DNA of 32,709 nucleotides from Alkalihalobacillus sp. YIM B00296 (GTDB taxonomy: Bacteria > Bacillota > Bacilli > Bacillales > Fictibacillaceae), in the NCBI RefSeq assembly GCF_020179385.1, contig NZ_JAIBLJ010000039.1:1-32709 (forward strand). The letters are read 5' to 3'. The notes under the pieces were generated by a model. The model did no database searches and was not told the origin of the DNA. It saw only the letters and a program-made list of their open reading frames with translations. Of this stretch, positions 23,091-30,803 are shown one piece after another. A program made the translations under genes and the position numbers. How positions within the stretch are numbered: position 1 is the stretch's first letter; the number at the start of each line of letters is the position of its first letter.

Positions 23091-23119
23091 ATTGTAAGAC
23101 AAATGAATTAATTGGTCAA
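23091..23119 (-). promoter_or_regulatory. Promoter of the dead kdgD operon with GntR operator
   Basis: Minus-strand TTGACC (23119-23114), 17-base spacer, TACAAT (23096-23091). The plus-strand TTGTAAGACAA (23092-23102) overlaps the -10 and fits the FadR/GntR consensus TNGTNNNACNA. It is the inverted counterpart of the site at 23505-23515. Confidence 0.65.
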
Positions 23120-23498
23120 CTATATTTTTTAATTTTCTGAAAAAACCATTCTTCCTCTTTACCTCTCTTCATTTAAGAACAAGTCCCAATAGATTCATAA
23201 GCGAAAATTATTTTTATTTCCAGATGGTTCATCTTGATGAAGGACATATACTTGGCTACCTATTAGACTTTGTAGAAGCTTCTTCCAACCAGGATCTTGG
23301 AATTAAATTCGATACGGCTTTAAACATAATGAATAGGTGCCTTAATCGATGCTCAATGCTTAGCCACTATCTGGCTGTTTGTTCCTAAACGACCTTGCTT
23401 TATTAGATCATTCAATTTAAGAATAAGGGTGTTGCTCTTTAGATCGAAAGGGGAAAGCTATTCCCTTCCAAAAAAATGAAAATAGTCGTATGATATTA
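23120..23498. other. Intergenic stretch without recognised gene
   Basis: Between the divergent kdgD remnant and GntR promoters I find no recognisable gene. A 54-residue plus-strand frame (23224-23388) has no ribosome site and matches nothing I know; it may be another decayed scrap. Confidence 0.4.
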
Positions 23499-23515
23499 TA
23501 TAATTAGTCTTACAA
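23499..23515 (+). promoter_or_regulatory. -10 box and operator of the GntR regulator gene
   Basis: TATAAT (23499-23504) is followed directly by TAGTCTTACAA (23505-23515), a TNGTNNNACNA match. It shares the ten bases GTCTTACAAT with the kdgD promoter site in opposite orientation. No good -35 box is seen. Placement at the transcription start suggests autorepression. Confidence 0.55.
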
Positions 23516-23551
23516 TATGAATTAGAATTTCCACAGAAAAGGGGTTACATG

Positions 23552-24253
23552 ATGGAAGTATCACCAAAGAAAATAGGGGTACAATCGGTGCATCGAAGCA
23601 CACTTTCAAAACAAGTTGTAGAACAGATTGTACAGCTACTCATAAGCGGTAAAATGAAAGCTGGAGATAAACTGCCTCCTGAAATGGAGCTCATGGAAGA
23701 GCTTGAAGTTAGCCGCCCTGTAATACGTGAAGCGCTTAGCTCCCTTGAAACCCTTGGTGTTATAACACGGAAAACGCGCGAAGGTACGTTTTTTAATTAT
23801 AAAGTTGGAACCCACCCATTCTCTGTCATGCTTGCACTAGCAGTGGATAATTTACCAGCTATTATCGAGGCTCGTATGGCTCTTGAACTTGGACTTGTTA
23901 CCATGGCTGCTGAAAAAATAACCACAGAGCAACTTGCTAAGCTGAAAGAAACCATCGATTCAATTTCTAACAGCAAAGACAATAATTATGGAGAAGCAGA
24001 CAAAGAATTTCATCGTATTATCGCTTTGAGTGCAAATAACCCGATTGTCGAAGGTATGATTGATTCATTACTTGTTACTCACAATAAAATTAATAGTCTA
24101 ATTAAATATCGGGAACGTGATTTAACAGTGGAATATCATCAAGCAATTTACTCAGCTCTTGAGTCACATAATCCGCAAGAAGCATTTACTCAAATGTATA
24201 AACACCTTGATTATGTACGTCAAAAAGTTCTCACTCATTCATCTGGAAATTAG
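23552..24253 (+). CDS. GntR-family (FadR/FCD) regulator, probable glucarate-locus repressor
   Basis: Regulator of about 233 residues. The N-terminal winged helix reads LPPEMELMEELEVSRPVIRE then ALSSLETLGVITRKTREGTF. The C-terminal FCD domain has ARMALELGLV, the DKEFHRIIA metal/ligand block and EYHQAIYSAL. Two adjacent ATG codons (23549, 23552) compete; AAAAGGGG is seven bases before the second. The gene is intact, divergent from the ruined kdgD-aldehyde dehydrogenase operon, and paired operators remain in both promoters. By analogy with B. subtilis YcbG it probably responded to glucarate, galactarate or a breakdown product. With its target genes broken, the NRAMP-like gene may be its only remaining local target. 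Confidence 0.88.
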   Translation: MEVSPKKIGVQSVHRSTLSKQVVEQIVQLLISGKMKAGDKLPPEMELMEELEVSRPVIREALSSLETLGVITRKTREGTFFNYKVGTHPFSVMLALAVDNLPAIIEARMALELGLVTMAAEKITTEQLAKLKETIDSISNSKDNNYGEADKEFHRIIALSANNPIVEGMIDSLLVTHNKINSLIKYRERDLTVEYHQAIYSALESHNPQEAFTQMYKHLDYVRQKVLTHSSGN

Positions 24254-25047
24254 TTAGTAAATCTATCACTCGTTTCTATAGTATAACCAACCAAATGGAT
24301 GTTGGTATTTCCCTAAAAGATGTACAAGATCATGAAATTAGGTGTGTTATTCAATTTACATGACCTTCCTTCTACTCATATAGAAAAATTAACAACTATA
24401 TTCCTGGAAGAACAGATTACAGGATTACAAATGAAGATGTAAATATAATAAACACCCCCCCAGACTATCAATAGTGTAAGAAGTCCAAATAGAGGCTATT
24501 TAATGAGTGTGATAGTCAGTCATTATTAGTTACAATTGGATAAATACTTTTCCTTTTGCTGGTATGTGGAAAAAGTGATTAAGAAAATAAAACCTTAGAA
24601 GGATTCTACGATGAATACTCTGTATATTTCTAGTTTAGATAATAAGAGATTACAGGCACATGAAAAAGGATCTTCTAGTCGAAGATCCTTTTATAATGCT
24701 TGACATTAAGTAATCTGTTATTTTAAGGAGGATTTATTACTTTTTTATTATCTTTTTAAAATATCCCATAATTCATTTTAAATGTAAAAATCACATTAAA
24801 AACCAAGGTTGAATTATGTTTTCTCCCCATTTAAAAGAATGATAGTTATAATAATCCCAAAAAACTAATAAGGTGAAAACCGGTAAAAAAGAAGTTAAGT
24901 TAAGACGTATTATCTTTTTTATATACTCACCTCAAGATCATTGGTTATTTTTCCCTAAATTATAGGATAACTTACTTAAAACGGAATTATAACGTTCGGT
25001 GAGGTAATATCTTAAAGTTTGATTAATTTATTTTCTTATCGAATATA
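24254..25047. other. Long intergenic stretch, mostly without genes
   Basis: AT-rich DNA between the GntR and YdeI-like genes. I see one strong hairpin (separate entry) and no convincing coding sequence. A 36-residue plus-strand frame (24332-24442, ending FLEEQITGLQMKM) lacks a ribosome site and could be decay debris. Confidence 0.5.
24664..24695 (+). terminator. Strong hairpin, probable bidirectional terminator
   Basis: AAAAGGATCTTC (24664-24675), loop TAGTC, GAAGATCCTTTT (24681-24692): a perfect 12-bp stem with A and T flanks. It lies 410 bases after the GntR stop, so the transcript it ends is uncertain. Confidence 0.6.
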
Positions 25048-25641
25048 CTAATCATTTAATCCCTTTCCATTGAGAATTTGCTGCACATATTTTTCAACCC
25101 TTGACTCTCGAGTTTTGGATTGTTTGGCTTTAGAAAAATAAAGAATGTATGCTCTTTGCCGTCCCGGCGTCAATGCTTCAAAAGCAGTTTTCAAGGTAGG
25201 GATTTCATCAAATTTATTTTGAAGTTCTTCAGGAATTATGAATTCTGTATTCTTTTTAAAATTCACTTCCAAACCGGCTTTTTCAACTTCAATGGCTTCA
25301 TAAATATAGGCTTTCAAGATGGTTTCCATTTCAACTATTTCTTGAACATTGGTGAACCGAATCTGGCGCGCTGCCTGTACATTTTCCGTTTGTTGGATTA
25401 GAATCCCATGGGCATCCTGTAACAAGGCACCTTTGTGAAACAGAAGCGCACAATATTCTTTAAATCCATGTATTAAAACTATGTTTTTTTTCTCAAACGT
25501 GTAACAAGGATGCATCCACTTAAATTCTTCGGTCAGCTCACAGTCAAGTACGATATTTCTCAACTTCTCAAATTCTTCCTTCCACTTTTTGGCTTTACTT
25601 AAAAATTCATCAACCTTAGGATTCATTCTACTATTTGTCAT
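25048..25641 (-). CDS. YdeI/OmdA-family protein (DUF1801 domain)
   Basis: Cytoplasmic protein of 197 residues. The N-terminal half (EEFKWMHPCYTFEKKNIVLI, then YCALLFHKGALL) is the DUF1801/YdhG-like fold. The C-terminal part (IPEELQNKFDEIPTLKTAFE followed by LTPGRQRAYILYFSKAK, TRESRVEKY) is the OmdA repeat seen in YdeI-type proteins called bacteriocin-protection or OmpD-associated. Biochemical role is not known. Start ATG 25641 has AGAGGTG seven bases upstream. An ATAATGATTAT sequence at about 25684-25694 resembles part of a Fur box; iron control is only a possibility. It stands alone between intergenic debris. Confidence 0.85.
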   Translation of the reverse strand: MTNSRMNPKVDEFLSKAKKWKEEFEKLRNIVLDCELTEEFKWMHPCYTFEKKNIVLIHGFKEYCALLFHKGALLQDAHGILIQQTENVQAARQIRFTNVQEIVEMETILKAYIYEAIEVEKAGLEVNFKKNTEFIIPEELQNKFDEIPTLKTAFEALTPGRQRAYILYFSKAKQSKTRESRVEKYVQQILNGKGLND

Positions 25642-25818
25642 TAAGGAACACCTCTCTTCAATTTTTCGATCAGCTGACAGTTAATAATGATTATTCTCAA
25701 ATTAATCCAATTCTTTCCGTCAATGTTTCTTCAACAATCCTGCCCGTTTGCTTAATTCCAATTATTTCAAAACTAAGCATTTAACTCAATCCTTTATTCT
25801 ATTTAATATGACGTTTTG

Positions 25819-26036
25819 TCAATCTAACTGCGACACTTCTTCCCAAAATGCTTCGTATGAAGTTTTCCATCCAAGACATTTTCTTGGTCGATGATTAATT
25901 AAATGTAACGCTAATTCTAAATCTTCTTCTGTAATTTGAGATAGATCAGTCTTCTTAGGGAAAAATTCACGTAAGAAACCATTGGCATTCTCGTTGGTTC
26001 CCCGCTGCCATGAAGAGTATGGCTCAGCAAAAAAAT
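25819..26036 (-). pseudogene. IS30-family transposase C-terminal fragment
   Basis: A minus-strand frame of about 70 residues reads FFAEPYSSWQRGTNENANGF, LREFFPKKTDLSQITEEDLE, then LINHRPRKCLGWKTSYEAFW with a stop at 25819-25821. This is the conserved end of IS30 transposases including the catalytic Glu of the DDE triad (GTNENANG). The first 250 or so residues are gone. Confidence 0.88.
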
Positions 26037-26165
26037 TTATTACTTTTATTTACTACACCTTTCAACAATTCAACTAAATTTTCTTTACTTATCACCCATT
26101 CAATTTCAATAAAGGTTGATTCTGTCCAATTGCCTACATATTTGTTCCTTCCCAACAGCTACACC
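26037..26165 (-). pseudogene. Unassigned coding scrap joined to the IS30 fragment
   Basis: The minus strand stays open and protein-like just upstream of the IS30 tail: GRNKYVGNWTESTFIEIEWV then ISKENLVELLKGVVNKSNK. A stop precedes it and the IS30 junction follows. I recognise no family. It may be the front of a gene cut by the element. The remainder to 26278 holds only the leader of the LacI gene. Confidence 0.3.
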
Positions 26166-26278
26166 TCGATCTAAAAATTAAAGAATGCTAATGCTTCCCA
26201 CTTCAATTATCAAATATGGTAAGATTATTATCGGTTTATATATGATTGTAGTTAATAAACTGTGGGAGGAAATGTTTT

Positions 26279-27250
26279 ATGAAACCGAAAATTGAAGACG
26301 TTGCCAAAGTTGCTGGTGTTTCACCAACAACTGTTTCGAGGGTTCTAAACAATCGTGGTTATATAGGTGAAAGCACAAGAATAAAAGTGCATAAAGCTAT
26401 GGAGCAATTAAATTACTATCCCAATGAAGTTGCCCGATCGCTTTTCATAAAAAAGACGTTTTTAATTGGTCTTATTTTTCCAACGACAAGTAATCCTTTT
26501 TATGGACAACTAATTTTTCATTTAGAAAATATTGCTGCAACTTTAGGGTACAAGGTGTTGTTATGTAATAGTCAAGGGCGAGAGGATAAAGAGAAAAATT
26601 ATTTGAATATGCTCCAAAGAAATCAAGTAGATGGAATAATAGCGGGCGCCCATAATAAAGGGATTGAAGAATATGAGATGCCTAATTTACCAGTTGTAGG
26701 GGTTGATCGTTATTTATCGAGTAAAATTCCTGTGGTTTCTAGTGACAATTACCATGGAGGAAAGCTAGCTACACAATTGCTAGTTAATAAAGGTTGTAAA
26801 AATATCATTCACATTAATGGCCCGATCTCTTTAGAGACTCCAGCAAATTTAAGAAGAAAAGCTTATGAGGATATAATGAGGGCAAATCAATTAACTCCCC
26901 TTACCTATGAAATAGATGATCATTTTACAATAATAAAACAACTATTCGAAGAAAACCCACGAGTCGACGGTATTTTTGCCAGTGATGATTTAATAGCTTC
27001 ACAGGTAATAAGAGAAGCTAAAGAAAGGAACATCGACATTCCGACAGATCTAAAAGTAATAGGATATGATGGTACAGAGACCACTAGGTTATTACTACCT
27101 GGGTTAAGTACAGTACAACAACCCATAAAAGAAATTGCAGAAAAAGCAATTGAACTCTTAGTTAAACAAATGGATGATAAAGATGATGCTATTCAACTAG
27201 AAACCATTATACCTGGTAAATTAATTGAAGGTGAAACCACAGGAGGATAG
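26279..27250 (+). CDS. LacI-family regulator of the sucrose/fructan operon
   Basis: Repressor of 323 residues. The N-terminal LacI helix-turn-helix (IEDVAKVAGVSPTTVSRVLN) with hinge helix (YYPNEVARSL) is followed by a periplasmic-binding-protein-like sugar domain (IGLIFPTTSNPFYGQL, VVGVDRYLS, GIFASDDLIA, VIGYDGTETT, STVQQPIKEI). A GGGAGG ribosome site lies eight bases before the ATG. It is upstream of and parallel to an ABC import operon ending in a GH32 fructosidase. Its probable operators are two CCGG-centred palindromes at 27305-27337. The inducer is presumably sucrose, fructose or a fructo-oligosaccharide (inference). Confidence 0.93.
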   Translation: MKPKIEDVAKVAGVSPTTVSRVLNNRGYIGESTRIKVHKAMEQLNYYPNEVARSLFIKKTFLIGLIFPTTSNPFYGQLIFHLENIAATLGYKVLLCNSQGREDKEKNYLNMLQRNQVDGIIAGAHNKGIEEYEMPNLPVVGVDRYLSSKIPVVSSDNYHGGKLATQLLVNKGCKNIIHINGPISLETPANLRRKAYEDIMRANQLTPLTYEIDDHFTIIKQLFEENPRVDGIFASDDLIASQVIREAKERNIDIPTDLKVIGYDGTETTRLLLPGLSTVQQPIKEIAEKAIELLVKQMDDKDDAIQLETIIPGKLIEGETTGG

Positions 27251-27304
27251 TATTATTTTCTAAAATTTTACCCAAACAAAAAATCAAAATTTTTTGAAAA
27301 AACA

Positions 27305-27343
27305 TGTCAACCGGTTGACATATGAAACCGGTTGATATACTAT
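27305..27343 (+). promoter_or_regulatory. Promoter and twin LacI-type operators of the ABC-GH32 operon
   Basis: Operator 1 is the perfect palindrome TGTCAACCGGTTGACA (27305-27320). Its right arm contains the -35 box TTGACA (27315-27320). Operator 2, a weaker palindrome with core AAACCGGTT (27325-27333), fills the 17-base spacer before -10 TACTAT (27338-27343). Centres are 17 bases apart. LacI binding would block RNA polymerase directly. Confidence 0.85.
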
Positions 27344-27448
27344 TTTTTGTAGGCGGTTACATAACCAATAAGAAGTATCCTGCATTGAGAAGTAGTATTC
27401 ATTGCTGGTTGTATTGGTATCTTTTTATAAAGGGAGGAGAATGGTAAG

Positions 27449-28729
27449 ATGAAAAAGTTTATGATTTTAATTGTTTGTTCATTCTTAGTCATGATAATTG
27501 CAGCCTGTAGCGGGGACAAAGCATCCAGTGATAACAAAAATGAAGTGTCAATTTGGGTTCATACTTCTAAAGAAACTACAGAAGGTAAAGCTATGCAAAA
27601 AATTATTGATCGATTTAATCAAGAATATCAAGGAAAGTACTCAGCAACCATTGAGTTTATCCCAAGAAGTGGTAGTGGCGGTGGATATGAGGATAAGATT
27701 AATGCGGCATTGACAACTGATACGTTACCAGATGTATTTACTTTGGATGGACCTAATACTGCGGCGTACGCAGAATCAGGAATGATAGCACCAATTGATG
27801 ATTATATAAGCAATAAAGATGATTTATTGCCAAGTATTATGCAACAAGGAACATATGATGGGAAATTGTATGCGGTTGGATATTCAGAATCTGGTGTCGG
27901 TATTTTTTATAACAAACAAATGTTGAAAGATGCTGGTATTGACTTATCTACTTTACCAACAGTTGATGATCCATGGGATTGGAACCAATTCATGGAGTTA
28001 TGTGAAACTGTAGTTAATACTTATGATGTTCCTGCTATAGACATGGGCTTGAATGATAAAAGCGAATGGTTAATGTATGCATTCTCCCCATTTTTATGGT
28101 CACAGGGAGGAAGCATAGTCAATGAAGATGGAACAAAAGCAACGGGCATTTTCAATGATGAAGACAGCGTAAAAACAATGAGTTTCATTCAAGATATGGT
28201 CGAAAAAGGGTACACCACGAAGACGCCCGTTGAAAAGGCATTTCAAACTGGGAAATATCCAATGAAATTTACTGGTTCTTGGACTATTGCGGAAATGGAG
28301 AGTAGCTATCCAGATGTAGAATATGGAATTATGCCGTACCCTACCTCCCCTGATACAAATAAGTTAGTTTCACCGTCCGGATCATGGCAATATGCGATGT
28401 CAGCTACAACGGAAAAGAAAGAAGCAGCCGGTGCATTAATCGATTTTATGACATCCACAGAATCGCTTACGGAAATCAGTTTAGCAAACTCTGTACTTCC
28501 AGCAGCTCATTCAGTAGTAGAAGAAGTGAAAGATAAGGTTTCTCCTCAAATGAATGTTCTAATCGAGCAAAACTCTAAAACAGCACATGCCAGACCAGCA
28601 TTACCTAAATACCCGCAAGTTAGCAGGGTATTTCAACAAACCATTAGCGATTTAACTTACGAAAAGAATAATAATATACAAAAATTACTGGATCAAAAAG
28701 CTGCACTAATTGATAAAGCTTTAAAATAA
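27449..28729 (+). CDS. Carbohydrate ABC transporter substrate-binding lipoprotein
   Basis: Extracellular sugar-binding protein of 426 residues, family 1 solute-binding type (MalE-like). The signal peptide ends in lipobox IAAC with Cys20. Family blocks include DKINAALTTDTLPDVFTLDG, GKLYAVGYSESGVGIFYNKQ, DDPWDWNQFMELC and AFQTGKYPMKFTGSW. It delivers sugar to the two permeases encoded next. AGGGAGG lies eight bases before the ATG. A hairpin follows the stop, likely reducing expression of the downstream genes relative to this one. The ligand is inferred to be sucrose or a short fructan from the linked GH32. Confidence 0.93.
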   Translation: MKKFMILIVCSFLVMIIAACSGDKASSDNKNEVSIWVHTSKETTEGKAMQKIIDRFNQEYQGKYSATIEFIPRSGSGGGYEDKINAALTTDTLPDVFTLDGPNTAAYAESGMIAPIDDYISNKDDLLPSIMQQGTYDGKLYAVGYSESGVGIFYNKQMLKDAGIDLSTLPTVDDPWDWNQFMELCETVVNTYDVPAIDMGLNDKSEWLMYAFSPFLWSQGGSIVNEDGTKATGIFNDEDSVKTMSFIQDMVEKGYTTKTPVEKAFQTGKYPMKFTGSWTIAEMESSYPDVEYGIMPYPTSPDTNKLVSPSGSWQYAMSATTEKKEAAGALIDFMTSTESLTEISLANSVLPAAHSVVEEVKDKVSPQMNVLIEQNSKTAHARPALPKYPQVSRVFQQTISDLTYEKNNNIQKLLDQKAALIDKALK

Positions 28730-28739
28730 AAGATGGTGC

Positions 28740-28775
28740 AATCCGGCTTGGAGCATTTCCAAGTCGGATTCTTTT
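28740..28775 (+). terminator. Intercistronic hairpin after the binding-protein gene
   Basis: ATCCGGCTTGGA (28741-28752) pairs with TCCAAGTCGGAT (28758-28769) with one G-U, loop GCATT, then TCTTTT. It lies 11 bases after the stop codon and is a partial terminator or RNA-stability element. Confidence 0.7.
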
Positions 28776-28792
28776 AAAAGGAGTTAATACAG

Positions 28793-29674
28793 ATGAAGAA
28801 TATAAATGCAAGGGAGAATATAGCAGCGTACTCGTTTTTATTACCAGCTTTAATACTATTAGGACTTTTTTTGCTTGTACCTGCCTTAATAGCCATTTAT
28901 TATGCATTCACAGACTATTATTTATTAACGCCAGATAATAGACAATTTGTCGGCTTGGACAATTTCATTGCCATTTTTAAAGATCCCATCTTTATACAAA
29001 GCTTAAAGAATGTTGGACTATTTGTTGTATGTGTAATACCTGTACAAATAGGTTCGGCTCTTGGGTTAGCTTTATTAATTAATAAACAAAGAAGAGGAAA
29101 TATGTTTTTTAAAGTAGCATTTTTCGCTCCAGTAGTGCTATCTTTAGTCGTTATTTCTGTTCTTTGGTTATACCTATTAAACCCATCAGAGGGATTAATC
29201 AACGTTATCTTAGAGCGAGTTGGAATAAACCCGCAGCCGTTCTTGACTAGTCCCGATCAAGCGATGTATACCATTGTTTTTGTGTCCGCTTGGCAAGGTG
29301 CAGGTTATCAGATGTTAATTTTCCTGGCTGGACTTCAAAACATACCTTCCAGTGTGTATGAAGCTAGTAAAATTGATGGCGCAAATAAATGGCAGAATTT
29401 TATTCATATTACATTACCATTGTTAAAACCTACGTCCATTTTAATTATGATTACAACACTGATTGCTGCGTTTAAATTGATTATTCAACCAATGGTTATG
29501 ACCCAAGGTGGACCGATGAATTCTACAATAACTCCGGTTTACTATATTTATCAAACTGGATTTACAGATCGACTTATTGGTTACGCAAGTACGATGACAG
29601 TTGTTTTTGGAATACTGATTGGGATTGTAACAATTATACAAAGTAAAGTATCAAGGGAGGATGATTCTAAGTGA
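28793..29674 (+). CDS. Carbohydrate ABC transporter permease (MalF-like)
   Basis: Membrane permease of 293 residues with six predicted helices. The ATPase-contact EAA loop reads EASKIDGANKWQNFIHITLP near residue 190. It is of the MalF/UgpA type, paired with the next permease. AAAGGAG precedes the ATG. No gene for the ATP-binding subunit is present in this operon, so a shared MsmK-type ATPase encoded elsewhere is expected. Confidence 0.92.
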   Translation: MKNINARENIAAYSFLLPALILLGLFLLVPALIAIYYAFTDYYLLTPDNRQFVGLDNFIAIFKDPIFIQSLKNVGLFVVCVIPVQIGSALGLALLINKQRRGNMFFKVAFFAPVVLSLVVISVLWLYLLNPSEGLINVILERVGINPQPFLTSPDQAMYTIVFVSAWQGAGYQMLIFLAGLQNIPSSVYEASKIDGANKWQNFIHITLPLLKPTSILIMITTLIAAFKLIIQPMVMTQGGPMNSTITPVYYIYQTGFTDRLIGYASTMTVVFGILIGIVTIIQSKVSREDDSK

Positions 29675-30513
29675 AGAGAAAATCGAAAAAGGTAATAGAA
29701 TATACATTTTTGATTTTATTAGCATGTATTTTTATCTTCCCTATGATATGGATGATAGCTTCCTCAATGAAACCTGAATCAAGTATCTATGTCGATATGG
29801 GCAGTATCCAATCCCTGCTTCCATCCTTGGATCCTTCTGAATGGTTTCAAACCTATCAAGAACTATTTTCCAGGTTCAATGTCTTCCAATATATATTCAA
29901 TAGTCTCACCTATGCAATAGTGGTCACATTAGGTTCTATTGTTGTTAATGCCATGGCAGGATATGCCTTTTCTAAATTTAATTTTATAGGCAAAAAAGTG
30001 CTGTTTGGACTATTGATTGCACTGTTAATTGTACCTGGAGAAACATTAATTATTACTCAGTTTACGGTGGCGCATGATTTAGGAATATTGAACACGAGGT
30101 TAGCGGTGATATTACCGATGATTGCAAATATATTTTTCATTTATCTTTTTAGAAACTTCTTTAATGCTATACCAGATGAAATCATAGAATCTGTCAAATT
30201 AGATGGGGCTAACTACTGGACTATTTTTTGGAAAATCTTATTACCAATGTCCAAACCTGCTATTGCGACGGTTGGAACATTATCATTTATTTTAAGTTGG
30301 AATGACTACTTGTGGCCTTTAATGGTTTTAACAGATACAGAAAAGTTTCCTCTTCAAGTAGCTATTACCAACATAAATTCAACCCCCCCTGTTTTTACGA
30401 ATCAGGTAATGGCGATTCTTACCATATCAACGATACCATTAATTATAGTCTATATCGTGGCGCAGAAGTATTTACTTCAGGGACTTGGCGGATCTGGAAC
30501 GGGGATTAAATAA
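29671..30513 (+). CDS. Carbohydrate ABC transporter permease (MalG-like)
   Basis: Membrane permease of 280 residues with six predicted helices and the EAA-type loop ESVKLDGANYWTIFWKILLP near residue 175. The N-terminal helix FPMIWMIASSMKP is typical of MalG/UgpE partners. The GTG start overlaps the previous stop (GTGA), showing translational coupling; AGGGAGG lies upstream. The next 290 bases before the fructosidase hold no recognised gene or strong terminator, so the operon probably continues. Confidence 0.92.
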   Translation: MKRKSKKVIEYTFLILLACIFIFPMIWMIASSMKPESSIYVDMGSIQSLLPSLDPSEWFQTYQELFSRFNVFQYIFNSLTYAIVVTLGSIVVNAMAGYAFSKFNFIGKKVLFGLLIALLIVPGETLIITQFTVAHDLGILNTRLAVILPMIANIFFIYLFRNFFNAIPDEIIESVKLDGANYWTIFWKILLPMSKPAIATVGTLSFILSWNDYLWPLMVLTDTEKFPLQVAITNINSTPPVFTNQVMAILTISTIPLIIVYIVAQKYLLQGLGGSGTGIK

Positions 30514-30803
30514 AAGTTTCTTTGAGATTAGAAGTATCAAAAATGTTATAGGGACAGTCAGCAAAACGAATAAAAACAATGTTGAGAAATGTATTGAATT
30601 TAGATTCACATAATTTTATTGATCCTAAACGAAGTATAAGTCATTTCAATTACTAAGACTTGCGCGGTAAATTCGCATTTTGCTGGATATTCTAGTTACA
30701 GTTTTTAAAGTATTTTATGTATCCCCTAGAACATCTGGGATAAGGAGATTAAAAGTAACGAATCATTTAGATATGTTTGATATACAAATGGAGGAATACT
30801 AAA
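30514..30803 (+). other. Gap between permease and fructosidase genes
   Basis: No gene is seen. A G+C-richer patch ACTTGCGCGGTAAATTCGCA (near 30658) stands out from its AT-rich surroundings and may be a scar of an insertion element; I cannot assign it. The end holds the fructosidase ribosome site GGAGGAAT. Confidence 0.3.

Noticed and set aside
24332-24442. 36-residue plus-strand ORF
   Set aside because: No ribosome site or recognised family; noted only inside the intergenic entry.
30658-30690. Possible IS end between permease and fructosidase genes
   Set aside because: Only one G+C-rich patch, with no second end and no transposase homology; evidence too thin for a mobile-element call.
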